From: FEN-1139 sp964396375
GTDB taxonomy: Bacteria; Myxococcota_A; Polyangia; Polyangiales; Polyangiaceae
Reading direction: 5' to 3'
NCBI GenBank assembly: GCA_964396375.1
Contig: CAYNEY010000002.1
Span: 62,001-126,000, forward strand
Length of the DNA: 64,000 bases
Shown: positions 40,864 through 48,137 of the stretch, one piece after another
How positions within the stretch are numbered: the stretch's first letter is position 1
Layout: every line of letters begins with the position of its first letter
The notes under the pieces: model-generated
What the model was told of the DNA's origin: nothing
The model's database searches: none
What the model saw: the letters and a program-made list of their open reading frames with translations, nothing else
Position numbers and translations under genes: made by a program

Positions 40864-42009
40864 GTGGATTTCGAACTCTCTGAGTCGCACCAGATCCTAC
40901 GGCAGACCGTCCGCGCCTTCTTGGAACGTGAGCTCGTGCCCCAGGCGCGCGCCTGGGACGAGGCCGAGAGATTCCCCATCGAGTTGGTCCCGCGCTTGGC
41001 GGAGCTGGGGTTGCTCGGGATCGGGATCCCCGAACAATACGGGGGAGCGAACATGGATACCTTGGCTTACGCGCTGGTGGTCGAGGAGTGTGCGCGGGTC
41101 GACGGCGCGTTGGCGCTGACCGTGGCAAGCCACAACGGCTTGGGCACGGCGCATGTGCTCTCGGTGGGCACCGAGGAGCAGAAGGGGCGGTATCTGACTC
41201 GTGCCGCGACCGGAGAGTGGCTGGCGGCCTGGGCGCTCACCGAGCCCTTCGCTGGCTCAGATGCGGCGGGGATCAGGACCACGGCGCGTCCCTCCGGGGA
41301 GGGTTGGTTGCTGAACGGCACCAAGACCTTCATCACTCAGGGTTCGGTCGGAGGTTTCGTGGTGGTGATCGCGAGGACCGGTGCCCCCAACGAGGGTCAC
41401 CGCGGGCTCTCGGCGTTCGTCGTGGAGCACGGCACCCCTGGTTTTACCGCTAGTCACTCCTTGGCCAAGCTCGGGTGCCGTGCCAGCGACACCGCGGAGT
41501 TGACCTTCATGGACTGCTATGTGGCCGACACGCAGCGCCTGGGCGAGGTGGGGCGAGCATTTTACGACACCATGGCCATCCTGGATCGGGGCCGGATCTC
41601 GATCGCGGCCATGGCACTTGGCCTGGGTCGTGGCGCGCTCGGGCGCGCGCTCGCCTATGCCAAAGAGAGGCGGGCCTTCGGCAAACCCATCGGGAGCTTC
41701 CAGGCCATACAATGGAAGCTCGCGGACGCGCACACCAACCTCTCCGCCGCCGAGCTCATGATCCACCGGGCCGCCAGCCTTTGCGACCAGAAGCGCCCGT
41801 TCACGGTGGAGGCCGCGACCGCCAAGCTTTTTGCGAGCGAGGCCGCCAGCCGGGTGTGCAACGACGCGGTCCAGATCTTCGGCGGCTACGGGTACACCCG
41901 CGACTATGAGGTGGAGCGGTTTCTGCGTGACGTCAAGCTCTGCGAGATCGGCGAGGGCACGAGCGAGATCCAACGCATGGTGATCGCTCGGGAGCTGCTC
42001 GAGCGCTGA
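40864..42009 (+). CDS. Acyl-CoA dehydrogenase
   Basis: 381 aa, GTG start after CCAGGAGCC. A full acyl-CoA dehydrogenase: N-terminal helices (LRQTVRAFLERELVPQARAW), middle beta domain (AWALTEPFAGSDAAGIRTTA, LNGTKTFITQGSVGGFVVV), and C-terminal domain (ALAYAKERRAFGKPIGSFQA, AVQIFGGYGYTRDYEVERFL). The catalytic Glu is in CEIGEGTSEIQ, as in short/medium-chain enzymes. It oxidises acyl-CoA to enoyl-CoA using FAD and electron-transfer flavoprotein. The MaoC-type hydratase 1.2 kb away could take the next step, though on the other strand. Chain-length preference is not predictable here. Confidence 0.97.
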   Translation: MDFELSESHQILRQTVRAFLERELVPQARAWDEAERFPIELVPRLAELGLLGIGIPEQYGGANMDTLAYALVVEECARVDGALALTVASHNGLGTAHVLSVGTEEQKGRYLTRAATGEWLAAWALTEPFAGSDAAGIRTTARPSGEGWLLNGTKTFITQGSVGGFVVVIARTGAPNEGHRGLSAFVVEHGTPGFTASHSLAKLGCRASDTAELTFMDCYVADTQRLGEVGRAFYDTMAILDRGRISIAAMALGLGRGALGRALAYAKERRAFGKPIGSFQAIQWKLADAHTNLSAAELMIHRAASLCDQKRPFTVEAATAKLFASEAASRVCNDAVQIFGGYGYTRDYEVERFLRDVKLCEIGEGTSEIQRMVIARELLER

Positions 42010-42498
42010 TCACTCGGTGCGTTCGATGACGTGAAAACCGTAGGGGGATTCCACCACCCGGGAGATCTCCCCGACCGAGAGCTGAAAGGCGGCATCGGAG
42101 AAGGCGCGCACCATGACATTGGGTCCGAACCGGCCGAGTGCACCGCCGCGCTCGGCGGCTCCCGGCTCATCCGAGTACTCGGTGACCAGGGCTTCGAAGG
42201 GCTCTTTGGCCGCGGCCCGCGCCCGCGCCTCCTCGGCGCGGGCCTGGGCCTCCTCGCGGCTGCGGGTGATGCTGGGGCGCGCGCCCTCCGCGCCTTGATA
42301 CTGCACCAACAGGTGCCGGGCCGCGATCTCGGTGGGTTGGTCCGGGGCAGCTTTGGTTTCAGGTTCGAGAGTGGGGCGCACCACCGTGGCGGTGCGCGGG
42401 GCGACGCCGACCGGTGTGGTGGGCGTGACCAGGCAGCCACTCGTACAGAGCGCGAGCGAAAAGGACCAAAGACAGAGAGAGGGAAACCTTGGCATCAC
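42010..42498 (-). CDS. Parvulin-type (PpiC) peptidyl-prolyl isomerase lipoprotein
   Basis: 162 aa. Signal sequence with lipobox LCTSGC (LWSFSLALCTSGC), then a linker and a single PpiC domain: ARHLLVQYQGAEGARPSITR, ARAAAKEPFEALVTEYSDEP, GGALGRFGPNVMVRAFSDAA, FQLSVGEISRVVESPYGFHV, IERTE. The motif HLLVQY and the C-terminal GFHVIE are catalytic-site landmarks of parvulins. It assists folding of envelope proteins. Its start overlaps the stop of a second PpiC protein (ATGA); it ends at 42010, directly next to the acyl-CoA dehydrogenase stop. Confidence 0.93.
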   Translation of the reverse strand: MMPRFPSLCLWSFSLALCTSGCLVTPTTPVGVAPRTATVVRPTLEPETKAAPDQPTEIAARHLLVQYQGAEGARPSITRSREEAQARAEEARARAAAKEPFEALVTEYSDEPGAAERGGALGRFGPNVMVRAFSDAAFQLSVGEISRVVESPYGFHVIERTE

Positions 42499-43142
42499 TT
42501 GGTCCGCTGCACGATGTAGTAGCCGTAGATGGTGTCGATCACCTTCGAGGTCTCACCGATCTCGATGTCTTTCACGCCATTCCAGAGATCTGGGACCACA
42601 TCGCGCTCGTGGAACCAGCCGGTGTCGCCGCGCTTCTCGGCGGCGCCGGGCTCGTCGGAGAATTCGGCGGCAAGCTTGTCGAGCGCCTCGCCCTTCTTCA
42701 CGCGGCCGAGCAGCTCCTCCGCCCGGGTGCGGGCTTCCGCCTTCGACCGGGTCACGGTGGACGGGGCCTTCTCGGCGCCCCGGTACGAAACCAGGATCTG
42801 CTTGCCCATGATGGTCTTTAGCACGATGGGCCCCTCGGGCGGCGGCGTGGCCGCGCTCGCGCTCGGGCTAGGGGCGGTGGTGGGGAGGGACGCCGGCACC
42901 GGGACCGAGAGCTTCTCCTCTACCCGGGGGCCCCGCATGCCCACGCCGATCCCGATTAGCCCTGAGGCGACCATCACGCCGAGCACCAGCCACACCGCGT
43001 ACATGGGAGTCTCGGGGTGCCCGAGCTCGGGCAGCTCCTCTTCCCGGGCCGGCTCGCTGCCGAACAGGGTTTCGGTTTCGGTTGCAGCCGCAGAGTTCGA
43101 CTCGGCTCGGTTCTGGTCGGGTGAATCCTTGGAAGTTGCCAC
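42495..43142 (-). CDS. Membrane-anchored parvulin-type (PpiC) peptidyl-prolyl isomerase
   Basis: 215 aa. A charged cytoplasmic N-terminus (about 45 residues) precedes one membrane helix (YAVWLVLGVMVASGLIGIGV), a Pro/Ser/Ala linker, then a PpiC domain: KQILVSYRGAEKAPSTVTRS, GRVKKGEALDKLAAEFSDEP, GDTGWFHERDVVPDLWNGVK, IEIGETSKVIDTIYGYYIVQ. It is paralogous to the adjacent lipoprotein isomerase. In this copy the usual first His (HLL) is replaced by ILVSY, so isomerase activity could be reduced. Both probably act in the periplasm, one on each membrane or both on the same client. Confidence 0.9.
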   Translation of the reverse strand: MATSKDSPDQNRAESNSAAATETETLFGSEPAREEELPELGHPETPMYAVWLVLGVMVASGLIGIGVGMRGPRVEEKLSVPVPASLPTTAPSPSASAATPPPEGPIVLKTIMGKQILVSYRGAEKAPSTVTRSKAEARTRAEELLGRVKKGEALDKLAAEFSDEPGAAEKRGDTGWFHERDVVPDLWNGVKDIEIGETSKVIDTIYGYYIVQRTK

Positions 43143-43168
43143 GGTGTCCTCCGGTTGAAAAAACTAGC

Positions 43169-44014
43169 TTAGTCTGCCTTGACCTTGGCCCAGGCATGGC
43201 CGAGCACGGGCTCCTCGCGTCCCTCGACCTTGACGGTGAGAGCCACCCGACCTGCGTCGGCGACGACACCTGACGTGACCAGGCTGTCCCCTGGCCACAC
43301 GGGCTTCTTGAAATGGGCGTGGAGCTGCTCCAGGCGATCGGCATCACCGCCGCACAAGCTCCGGATCACCGAGCGCGCCACATAGCCGAAGGTGCAGAGC
43401 CCGTGCAGGATGGGCGCGGTGTCAAACCCGAGGTTTTTCGCGAACTCGGGATCGATGTGCAGGGGATTCGTGTCCCCCGACAGCCGGTAGAGCAGCGCCT
43501 GTTCGGTGGGGATGGCGTGGGTCACCGAGAAATCGGGCTCCTTGCCCGCGGGAACCTCCACCTTCTCGGGCTTCGGGGGCCGCGGCCCGCCGAAACCGCC
43601 CCGATCGAACAGAAGCAGCATCCAGCTGGTGTCGAGCAGGGGGACCCCGTCCATCTCCGTGTGGGTGGAGACCACGACCTGGGCCATCCGCTTCAGATCG
43701 TACATACCCTCGAGGCGCGCCGTCGTGCGCATCACACCCTCGGGGGGGATGGGGCGCCGCACCACGATGGACTGACTGCCGTGCACCAGATTGGCAAAGC
43801 TCCCACCGACCTTGCCGACGATGTCGACCACCGGAGCAAACGCCGGGATGACGCCATAGGTTGGGTACACGCGGGGCCCCCGGGCCTCGTAGACGTAGTC
43901 GAGCTCATCCCGCCCCGCGCCGATCCCGAGGGCGTAGAGCACGGCCTTGTGCCAGGTGATGGTGTGTTCGTAGGGGGCGGTCGTAAAACCGATGGGGGGC
44001 AGCTCGTCGCTCAT
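43169..44014 (-). CDS. MaoC-type enoyl-CoA hydratase 2 (double hotdog)
   Basis: 281 aa. Two hotdog folds: the N-terminal one lacks catalytic residues (WHKAVLYALGIGAGRDELDY, YGVIPAFAPVVDIVG), and the C-terminal one carries the hydratase-2 signature YRLSGDTNPLHIDPEFAKNL with Asp and His, then LHGLCTFGYVARSVI and FKKPVWPGDSLVTSGVV. The family hydrates trans-2-enoyl-CoA to (R)-3-hydroxyacyl-CoA in fatty-acid or polyhydroxyalkanoate metabolism, resembling the hydratase domain of peroxisomal multifunctional enzyme 2. It sits beside an acyl-CoA dehydrogenase but not in its operon. Confidence 0.93.
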   Translation of the reverse strand: MSDELPPIGFTTAPYEHTITWHKAVLYALGIGAGRDELDYVYEARGPRVYPTYGVIPAFAPVVDIVGKVGGSFANLVHGSQSIVVRRPIPPEGVMRTTARLEGMYDLKRMAQVVVSTHTEMDGVPLLDTSWMLLLFDRGGFGGPRPPKPEKVEVPAGKEPDFSVTHAIPTEQALLYRLSGDTNPLHIDPEFAKNLGFDTAPILHGLCTFGYVARSVIRSLCGGDADRLEQLHAHFKKPVWPGDSLVTSGVVADAGRVALTVKVEGREEPVLGHAWAKVKAD

Positions 44015-44184
44015 GGGAAACCTGCTCGAACCTCGGGGGGGTTACCGGTCGATCGGGATTTCGTCAACGAAAAGCCGCTCCGCCCTGGGCTCTACGCCAA
44101 AAAAGCCGCACACCTCTGGCCCTCTCCGAGGCATCTTCGCGAGCAGCGGGAACTCCTGTACCGTTCCCGCGCCGGCCTCTTGCC

Positions 44185-44928
44185 ATGGATGCCCTCTCCC
44201 AGCTTCTGACCCAATGGGGCCTGCCCCTCGACCCCGCAGCGCTCCGAGCTTGGGCCTTGGGGTGGCTCCGGGTTGCCCCGGCGGTGGCGTTGGTGCCTGC
44301 CTTTGGCCTGCGCGGACTCCCGGTGCCAGCGCGTACCACCTTCGCGCTCGCCCTCGGTGCCAGCGTCGCCCCCCTAGTTGGGCCAGGCACGTTCCTCGGT
44401 GGCGGCAGCCCCCTCGACTGGTTCGATGCCGCCCTCTCCGGAGTCGCAGTGGCCCTGGTCGCCAGCTCCTCGATTTGGATCGCGACCATGGCCGGGGGAC
44501 TCGTCGACGATCTGCGCGGTGCCGGCCAGGAGAGCACCAATCTGCCGGTCTTGCCCACCACCACTCCCATCGGGGCTCTGTTTGGGCTGCTCGCCGGGAT
44601 CGCCTACCTCTCGACGGGAGGCCCCACGCTGCTGCTCTCCGCCCTGCTCCGCACCGAGGGCGTCGCGCGCGCGACCTTCCTCAACGTGGCTGCGCTCTTG
44701 GCCTCAGGCATCGAGCTCGCGGTCGGGATCATGGCGCCCATCGTCGCGGTGGCCGTGCTTTTTGAAGTGGCCGGCGCGGTGATCGCGCGGGCCGCCCAAC
44801 CCGCCAGCGTGCACACCGTGCTCAGCATGTGCCGCAGCCTGCTCCTACTCTTCGTGATGGCGCTCTTCACCGAGCGCGCCTTCGACCTCATCGTGACGCT
44901 GGTGACGCGAAAGATCCCGGTTGGGTGA
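44185..44928 (+). CDS. Lone FliR/SctT-family type III export apparatus protein
   Basis: 247 aa, with about six hydrophobic helices. The N-terminal WLRVAPAVALVPAFGLRGLP, VPARTTFALALGASVAPLVG, the central GGLVDDLRGAGQESTNLPVL and the later LTERAFDLIVTL-like end (LFTERAFDLIVTLVTRKIPV) fit FliR/SctT, a core component of the export gate with FliP/SctR and FliQ/SctS. No other flagellar or type III gene is in the window: neighbours are a MaoC hydratase and an MntA-HepT pair. TACCGT at 44158-44163 may be a -10 box. It may belong to a scattered export system or have another role. Confidence 0.75.
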   Translation: MDALSQLLTQWGLPLDPAALRAWALGWLRVAPAVALVPAFGLRGLPVPARTTFALALGASVAPLVGPGTFLGGGSPLDWFDAALSGVAVALVASSSIWIATMAGGLVDDLRGAGQESTNLPVLPTTTPIGALFGLLAGIAYLSTGGPTLLLSALLRTEGVARATFLNVAALLASGIELAVGIMAPIVAVAVLFEVAGAVIARAAQPASVHTVLSMCRSLLLLFVMALFTERAFDLIVTLVTRKIPVG

Positions 44929-44955
44929 GGGAGCCCGGGGGGGCAGCGCAGTGCA

Positions 44956-45297
44956 TCACCCCTGACGCTTGGTAAGTTCGCGCATCGGTTCGAGCAGACG
45001 TGGAACTTCTCTGGTCACCACGTCCCACAGAATCCCCTCATCGAGGCCAAAGTAGTTGTGCGCCAAGATGTCCCGAAGTCCGGTGATGCGCCGCCAGGGG
45101 ATCTCCGGGGCGGCGTTGCGGATAGGCTCCGGGATCTTCTTGCTGGCTTCCCCGAGAATTTCGAGATTGCGCAAGGTTGCATCGCGTGACTTCTTGTCAC
45201 GAAAGAACTCATCACGCGTCATCCCCTTCGAGAACTCGATGATGCTTTCGATAGCCTCGATCATGTCGTCGAGGTACATCGACCAGTTACGCGACAC
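44956..45297 (-). CDS. hepT: HepT-like ribonuclease toxin (DUF86)
   Basis: 113 aa from a GTG at 45297, chosen because SRNWSMYLDDMIEAIESI is the usual HepT N-terminus; an ATG at 45279 would remove six residues. The HEPN catalytic motif RX4HXY is present as RDILAHNY (Arg75, His80, Tyr82). In characterised pairs, MntA adds AMP groups to the HepT tyrosine and so inactivates this RNase. It overlaps mntA by 11 nt. The pair stands alone between fliR-like and TonB-receptor genes, consistent with a mobile small operon. Confidence 0.92.
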   Translation of the reverse strand: MSRNWSMYLDDMIEAIESIIEFSKGMTRDEFFRDKKSRDATLRNLEILGEASKKIPEPIRNAAPEIPWRRITGLRDILAHNYFGLDEGILWDVVTREVPRLLEPMRELTKRQG

Positions 45298-45586
45298 GAC
45301 GAGCCTCCGCCAGAACCTGCGCCTTGATCCTGGGACGCAAAGCATCGCGTGTCACCAGATCGACGCGCAACTCGAGCTCGTCCTCGAGCAAGAACTTCAA
45401 ATCCATGAATCGGGCGAAGGTGGGTGCATCGGTGAAATCGACGAGGAGGTCGAGATCGCTGTCTGCGCGCGCTTCGTTGCGCGCCACTGAGCCAAAGACG
45501 TGCAAGGCCGCCACGTGATAGTCCCGCTTCAGCCTTTCGGTAAGCCGGTCGAGCTTGCTGGTGATGCTACTCAAGGTGGGGGGCAT
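45287..45586 (-). CDS. mntA: MntA-like minimal nucleotidyltransferase antitoxin
   Basis: 99 aa from the ATG at 45586. The nucleotidyltransferase signature GSX10DXD is intact: Gly32-Ser33 and Asp44-Leu-Asp46 in VFGSVARNEARADSDLDLLV, followed by FTDAPTFARFMDLKFLLEDE and LRVDLVTRDALRP with a third carboxylate. This group of minimal nucleotidyltransferases neutralises HepT by AMPylation. First gene of the two-gene operon, overlapping hepT. The 129 nt between it and the TonB-receptor stop contain nothing recognisable. Confidence 0.92.
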   Translation of the reverse strand: MPPTLSSITSKLDRLTERLKRDYHVAALHVFGSVARNEARADSDLDLLVDFTDAPTFARFMDLKFLLEDELELRVDLVTRDALRPRIKAQVLAEARRVA

Positions 45587-45715
45587 AGAGGGTTCGGCTC
45601 TGGACGGGTGCTCGCTCAATATGGCCGAAAATTGGCACGACTCCAAGTGCCGTCGACGGACCGTGGGTACCGGACGCCTTCGGGTGCGCCTTTCGCGCAA
45701 GACCGATGGCGGAGC

Positions 45716-47959
45716 TCAGAAGGTGGCAGCCAGGCCCGCGGTGGCGGAGAATCCGGGAGAATAGAAGCCGCTGCCGTGCTCGAGGACCAGGGCATCGGTG
45801 AGGTTGTCGAGGGCGAGAGAGAGGCGAAGGCCCGGGTTGGGCGTGTACGCGAAGTGGAGGTGGAGCGTGGTGAAGGCGGGGGTGCCTCCGAGTGGAATGC
45901 GATTGTCGTCGAGGTTCACCGGATCATTGAGCCGGTCTTGGGCCGCGCGGTGTCGGACGAAGCCGTCGACGCGAAGAGCCGTGAGCTGGGTACACTCGAG
46001 CCCGAATTCCGCGGCGTAGGGTGGTACGCGATCGGCTGGAGTACGCCGGGGCAGTCCGGTGGAAGCGGGGTTCCGCTCCTCGCCCAACATGAAGAGGAGC
46101 CGACCGTGAGCCAGGAGTGTGCTGAGCAGACTGAGGCGCGCTGAGCTCTCCACACCGCGGTGGGTGACGGAGCTGGCGTTGATGCTCTTCACGTAGGCCT
46201 CCTCGGTGGGTGACGTGTCGGAGCCGTCGACGGTGGTCGGCCCGAGGACGATCGCGTCGCTCACCCGGGACCAGAAGACGAAGGTCTGGACTTCATGTCC
46301 GGCGCCGCGGTATTTGAGGCCGGAATCCAGGGTGAGGCTGTGCTCTGCTCCCAAGTTGCGATTCGGGACCTGGGTGCGTCCTTGGGCGCGCGAGCCGAGG
46401 CCAGCGTAGTCTTCGACATTGGGGCTGCGCACGCCCCGCCCGAGGTTTCCGGACCAGGCGAGTTCCGGGAGGAGCTCGAGGCGCGCGCCGAGGGAACCCG
46501 ACCAGTCGAAAGCGAGCTTCTGGATCGCAGGAGCGGTGACGGTACCGCGGCGAGCCTGGATGTCGGTGAGAAAGCCCGAGCCTCGGAGGCCGAGGAACCA
46601 CTTCAGGCGGGAACTCATCGCGAGCTCGGAGTTGACGAAGCTGCCCAGCTCTCCGACGGCCGAGCCGCTCGGATAGCGTGCGGGCGCAGACTCCCGCGCG
46701 CGGGTGGCTGTGCTGCGCGTATGAGCGCTACTCGTGACCCGGTCGTACCAACCGTCGAGGCCGAAGCTCAGGTTGGACCAGGGTGATGGAATCGTGAGCG
46801 CTGAAGCACGGAGCGAGACGGCATCCGAGCGGTTGACCTCCACCGCCTGGTCTTCGGCGGCAGCCAGAACCTGCGGTCCCGCGCAGTCTTCTCCGGTGGT
46901 GACGCCGAGACAAAGCTCGTTCAATCGCCGGTCGAGGCGCCGCTCCCGGAGTTGCTGGAAGCCCGCGAACACCGAGACGTTTCGGAAGCCCGGCAGCACG
47001 GGCCTTCGCTCGTACCGCAGCGATGCCGTGGCACGGGTAAGCGGCGAGAGCTCTGCCTGCGCCCGGGAAGGAAGCTCGTTCTTGTAGCGGGGGGTGATGC
47101 GATCATAGCGGATCAGCCGTGGTCGCAGGGCAAAGGAGGTGGCAAGTGTCAGATCGGAGCGCCGAGCGAGGCGGCGACGCAGGGCCAGGTTGGCGAAGTG
47201 AGCCTGGTACTCGGTGCCGTACTGGGTGCCTGTGGCGTTCGGGTGGTAGGCGCCGTTCTCATCCGACACCAACCCGAGATAGCTCGAAGGTTCCGGGGTG
47301 GTTCCACCCTCGCCGGGGCGAATGGGACCAGCCATGATGGACGTGACCCCGCCCACCGAGGCCCAGTTCTCGGAGTGAATGTCGAACTCGTAGTGGCTGA
47401 TGGCGCCGAGGGGATTCGAGCCCAGGGAGAGCTGCACGCGCTGCTCTTTGCCTTCCCCGAACCCGGGGCGCTCCGTCCGCATGTCCACCGCGCCGCCGAG
47501 GGCGTCGCTGCCGTACTCCACCGAAGCCGCTCCCGGGAGCACCCGCACCGTCGCAAGCGACCAAGGATCGACCAGGCCCAAGGTCTCGTTGTTTCCGGCG
47601 CGGAACATGGCTGTGTTGAGCCGTATGCCGTCCACCACGTAAAGCAGGCTGCGACCAGACATCCCCCGCACCGACACGGTTCCTTGCCCTGGAGTGGTCT
47701 GTTGGACGGACACGCTCGATTGATCGCGTAGGGCATCGGCGAGTGAACCAGGGTTGGCGCGCGCCATGTCTTCGCGCGAGACCACGGTCTCGGCACGCGC
47801 GGTGAGGAAGGCGCGCTCGCGTTCTCGAGCTGCGGCCGGGGGCGCCTCCGCGGTGACCTCGATCACCTCCGTGGGCTCACTCCGAACTCTACCGGGCACA
47901 AGCAGTACGAGGTTGATGATGGTGAAGTGGATGAGATCGTAGCGCCGCGACATGAACAC
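45716..47959 (-). CDS. TonB-dependent outer-membrane receptor
   Basis: 747 aa. A signal peptide (IHFTIINLVLLVPGRVRS) is followed by a TonB-box-like EVIEVTAEAP. The plug domain has SREDMARANPGSLADALRDQ, SVSVQQTTPGQGTVSVRGMS and RSLLYVVDGIRLNTAMF. The C-terminal barrel ends in TAGLAATF, with the terminal Phe used for outer-membrane insertion. Overall pattern is closest to heme/siderophore or vitamin-type receptors (PGAASVEYGSDALGGAVDMR), but the substrate cannot be fixed. No Fur-like box or transporter partner was noticed. It is divergent from the beta-propeller lipoprotein gene. Confidence 0.93.
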   Translation of the reverse strand: MFMSRRYDLIHFTIINLVLLVPGRVRSEPTEVIEVTAEAPPAAARERERAFLTARAETVVSREDMARANPGSLADALRDQSSVSVQQTTPGQGTVSVRGMSGRSLLYVVDGIRLNTAMFRAGNNETLGLVDPWSLATVRVLPGAASVEYGSDALGGAVDMRTERPGFGEGKEQRVQLSLGSNPLGAISHYEFDIHSENWASVGGVTSIMAGPIRPGEGGTTPEPSSYLGLVSDENGAYHPNATGTQYGTEYQAHFANLALRRRLARRSDLTLATSFALRPRLIRYDRITPRYKNELPSRAQAELSPLTRATASLRYERRPVLPGFRNVSVFAGFQQLRERRLDRRLNELCLGVTTGEDCAGPQVLAAAEDQAVEVNRSDAVSLRASALTIPSPWSNLSFGLDGWYDRVTSSAHTRSTATRARESAPARYPSGSAVGELGSFVNSELAMSSRLKWFLGLRGSGFLTDIQARRGTVTAPAIQKLAFDWSGSLGARLELLPELAWSGNLGRGVRSPNVEDYAGLGSRAQGRTQVPNRNLGAEHSLTLDSGLKYRGAGHEVQTFVFWSRVSDAIVLGPTTVDGSDTSPTEEAYVKSINASSVTHRGVESSARLSLLSTLLAHGRLLFMLGEERNPASTGLPRRTPADRVPPYAAEFGLECTQLTALRVDGFVRHRAAQDRLNDPVNLDDNRIPLGGTPAFTTLHLHFAYTPNPGLRLSLALDNLTDALVLEHGSGFYSPGFSATAGLAATF

Positions 47960-48038
47960 CCCCGATCGGCGAGAGCCTCTTGCCTGAGCTCCTCTCTGTC
48001 AACGCTGTTTCCGCGGGAAAAACCCTGAAAAAATCCGA

Positions 48039-48071
48039 TTGACAGTGGGGGGGGGGGGCGCAGGGTAGGAT
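48039..48071 (+). promoter_or_regulatory. Promoter with a G12 tract between -35 and -10
   Basis: A perfect TTGACA (48039-48044) and a TAGGAT (48066-48071) are separated by 21 nt, of which 48047-48058 are twelve consecutive G. A 17-nt spacer would need eight G. Slippage in such a tract can switch promoter strength, as known for porA of Neisseria. It precedes the gene for a large surface lipoprotein by 66 nt and is divergent from the TonB-receptor gene. Tract length may vary or be misassembled. Confidence 0.5.
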
Positions 48072-48137
48072 GAGGATTGGGCTCGCGATGTTCGTGGAGC
48101 CGTGCAAGGATCGTTGCCGTTACATGGGGTGTGGACA

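Noticed and set aside
38848..40890. Long upstream extension of the pilV frame
   Set aside because: The prepilin leader and ATGA overlap fix the pilV start at 38847; the extension is antisense to the lipoprotein gene and in-phase with fimU only by chance.
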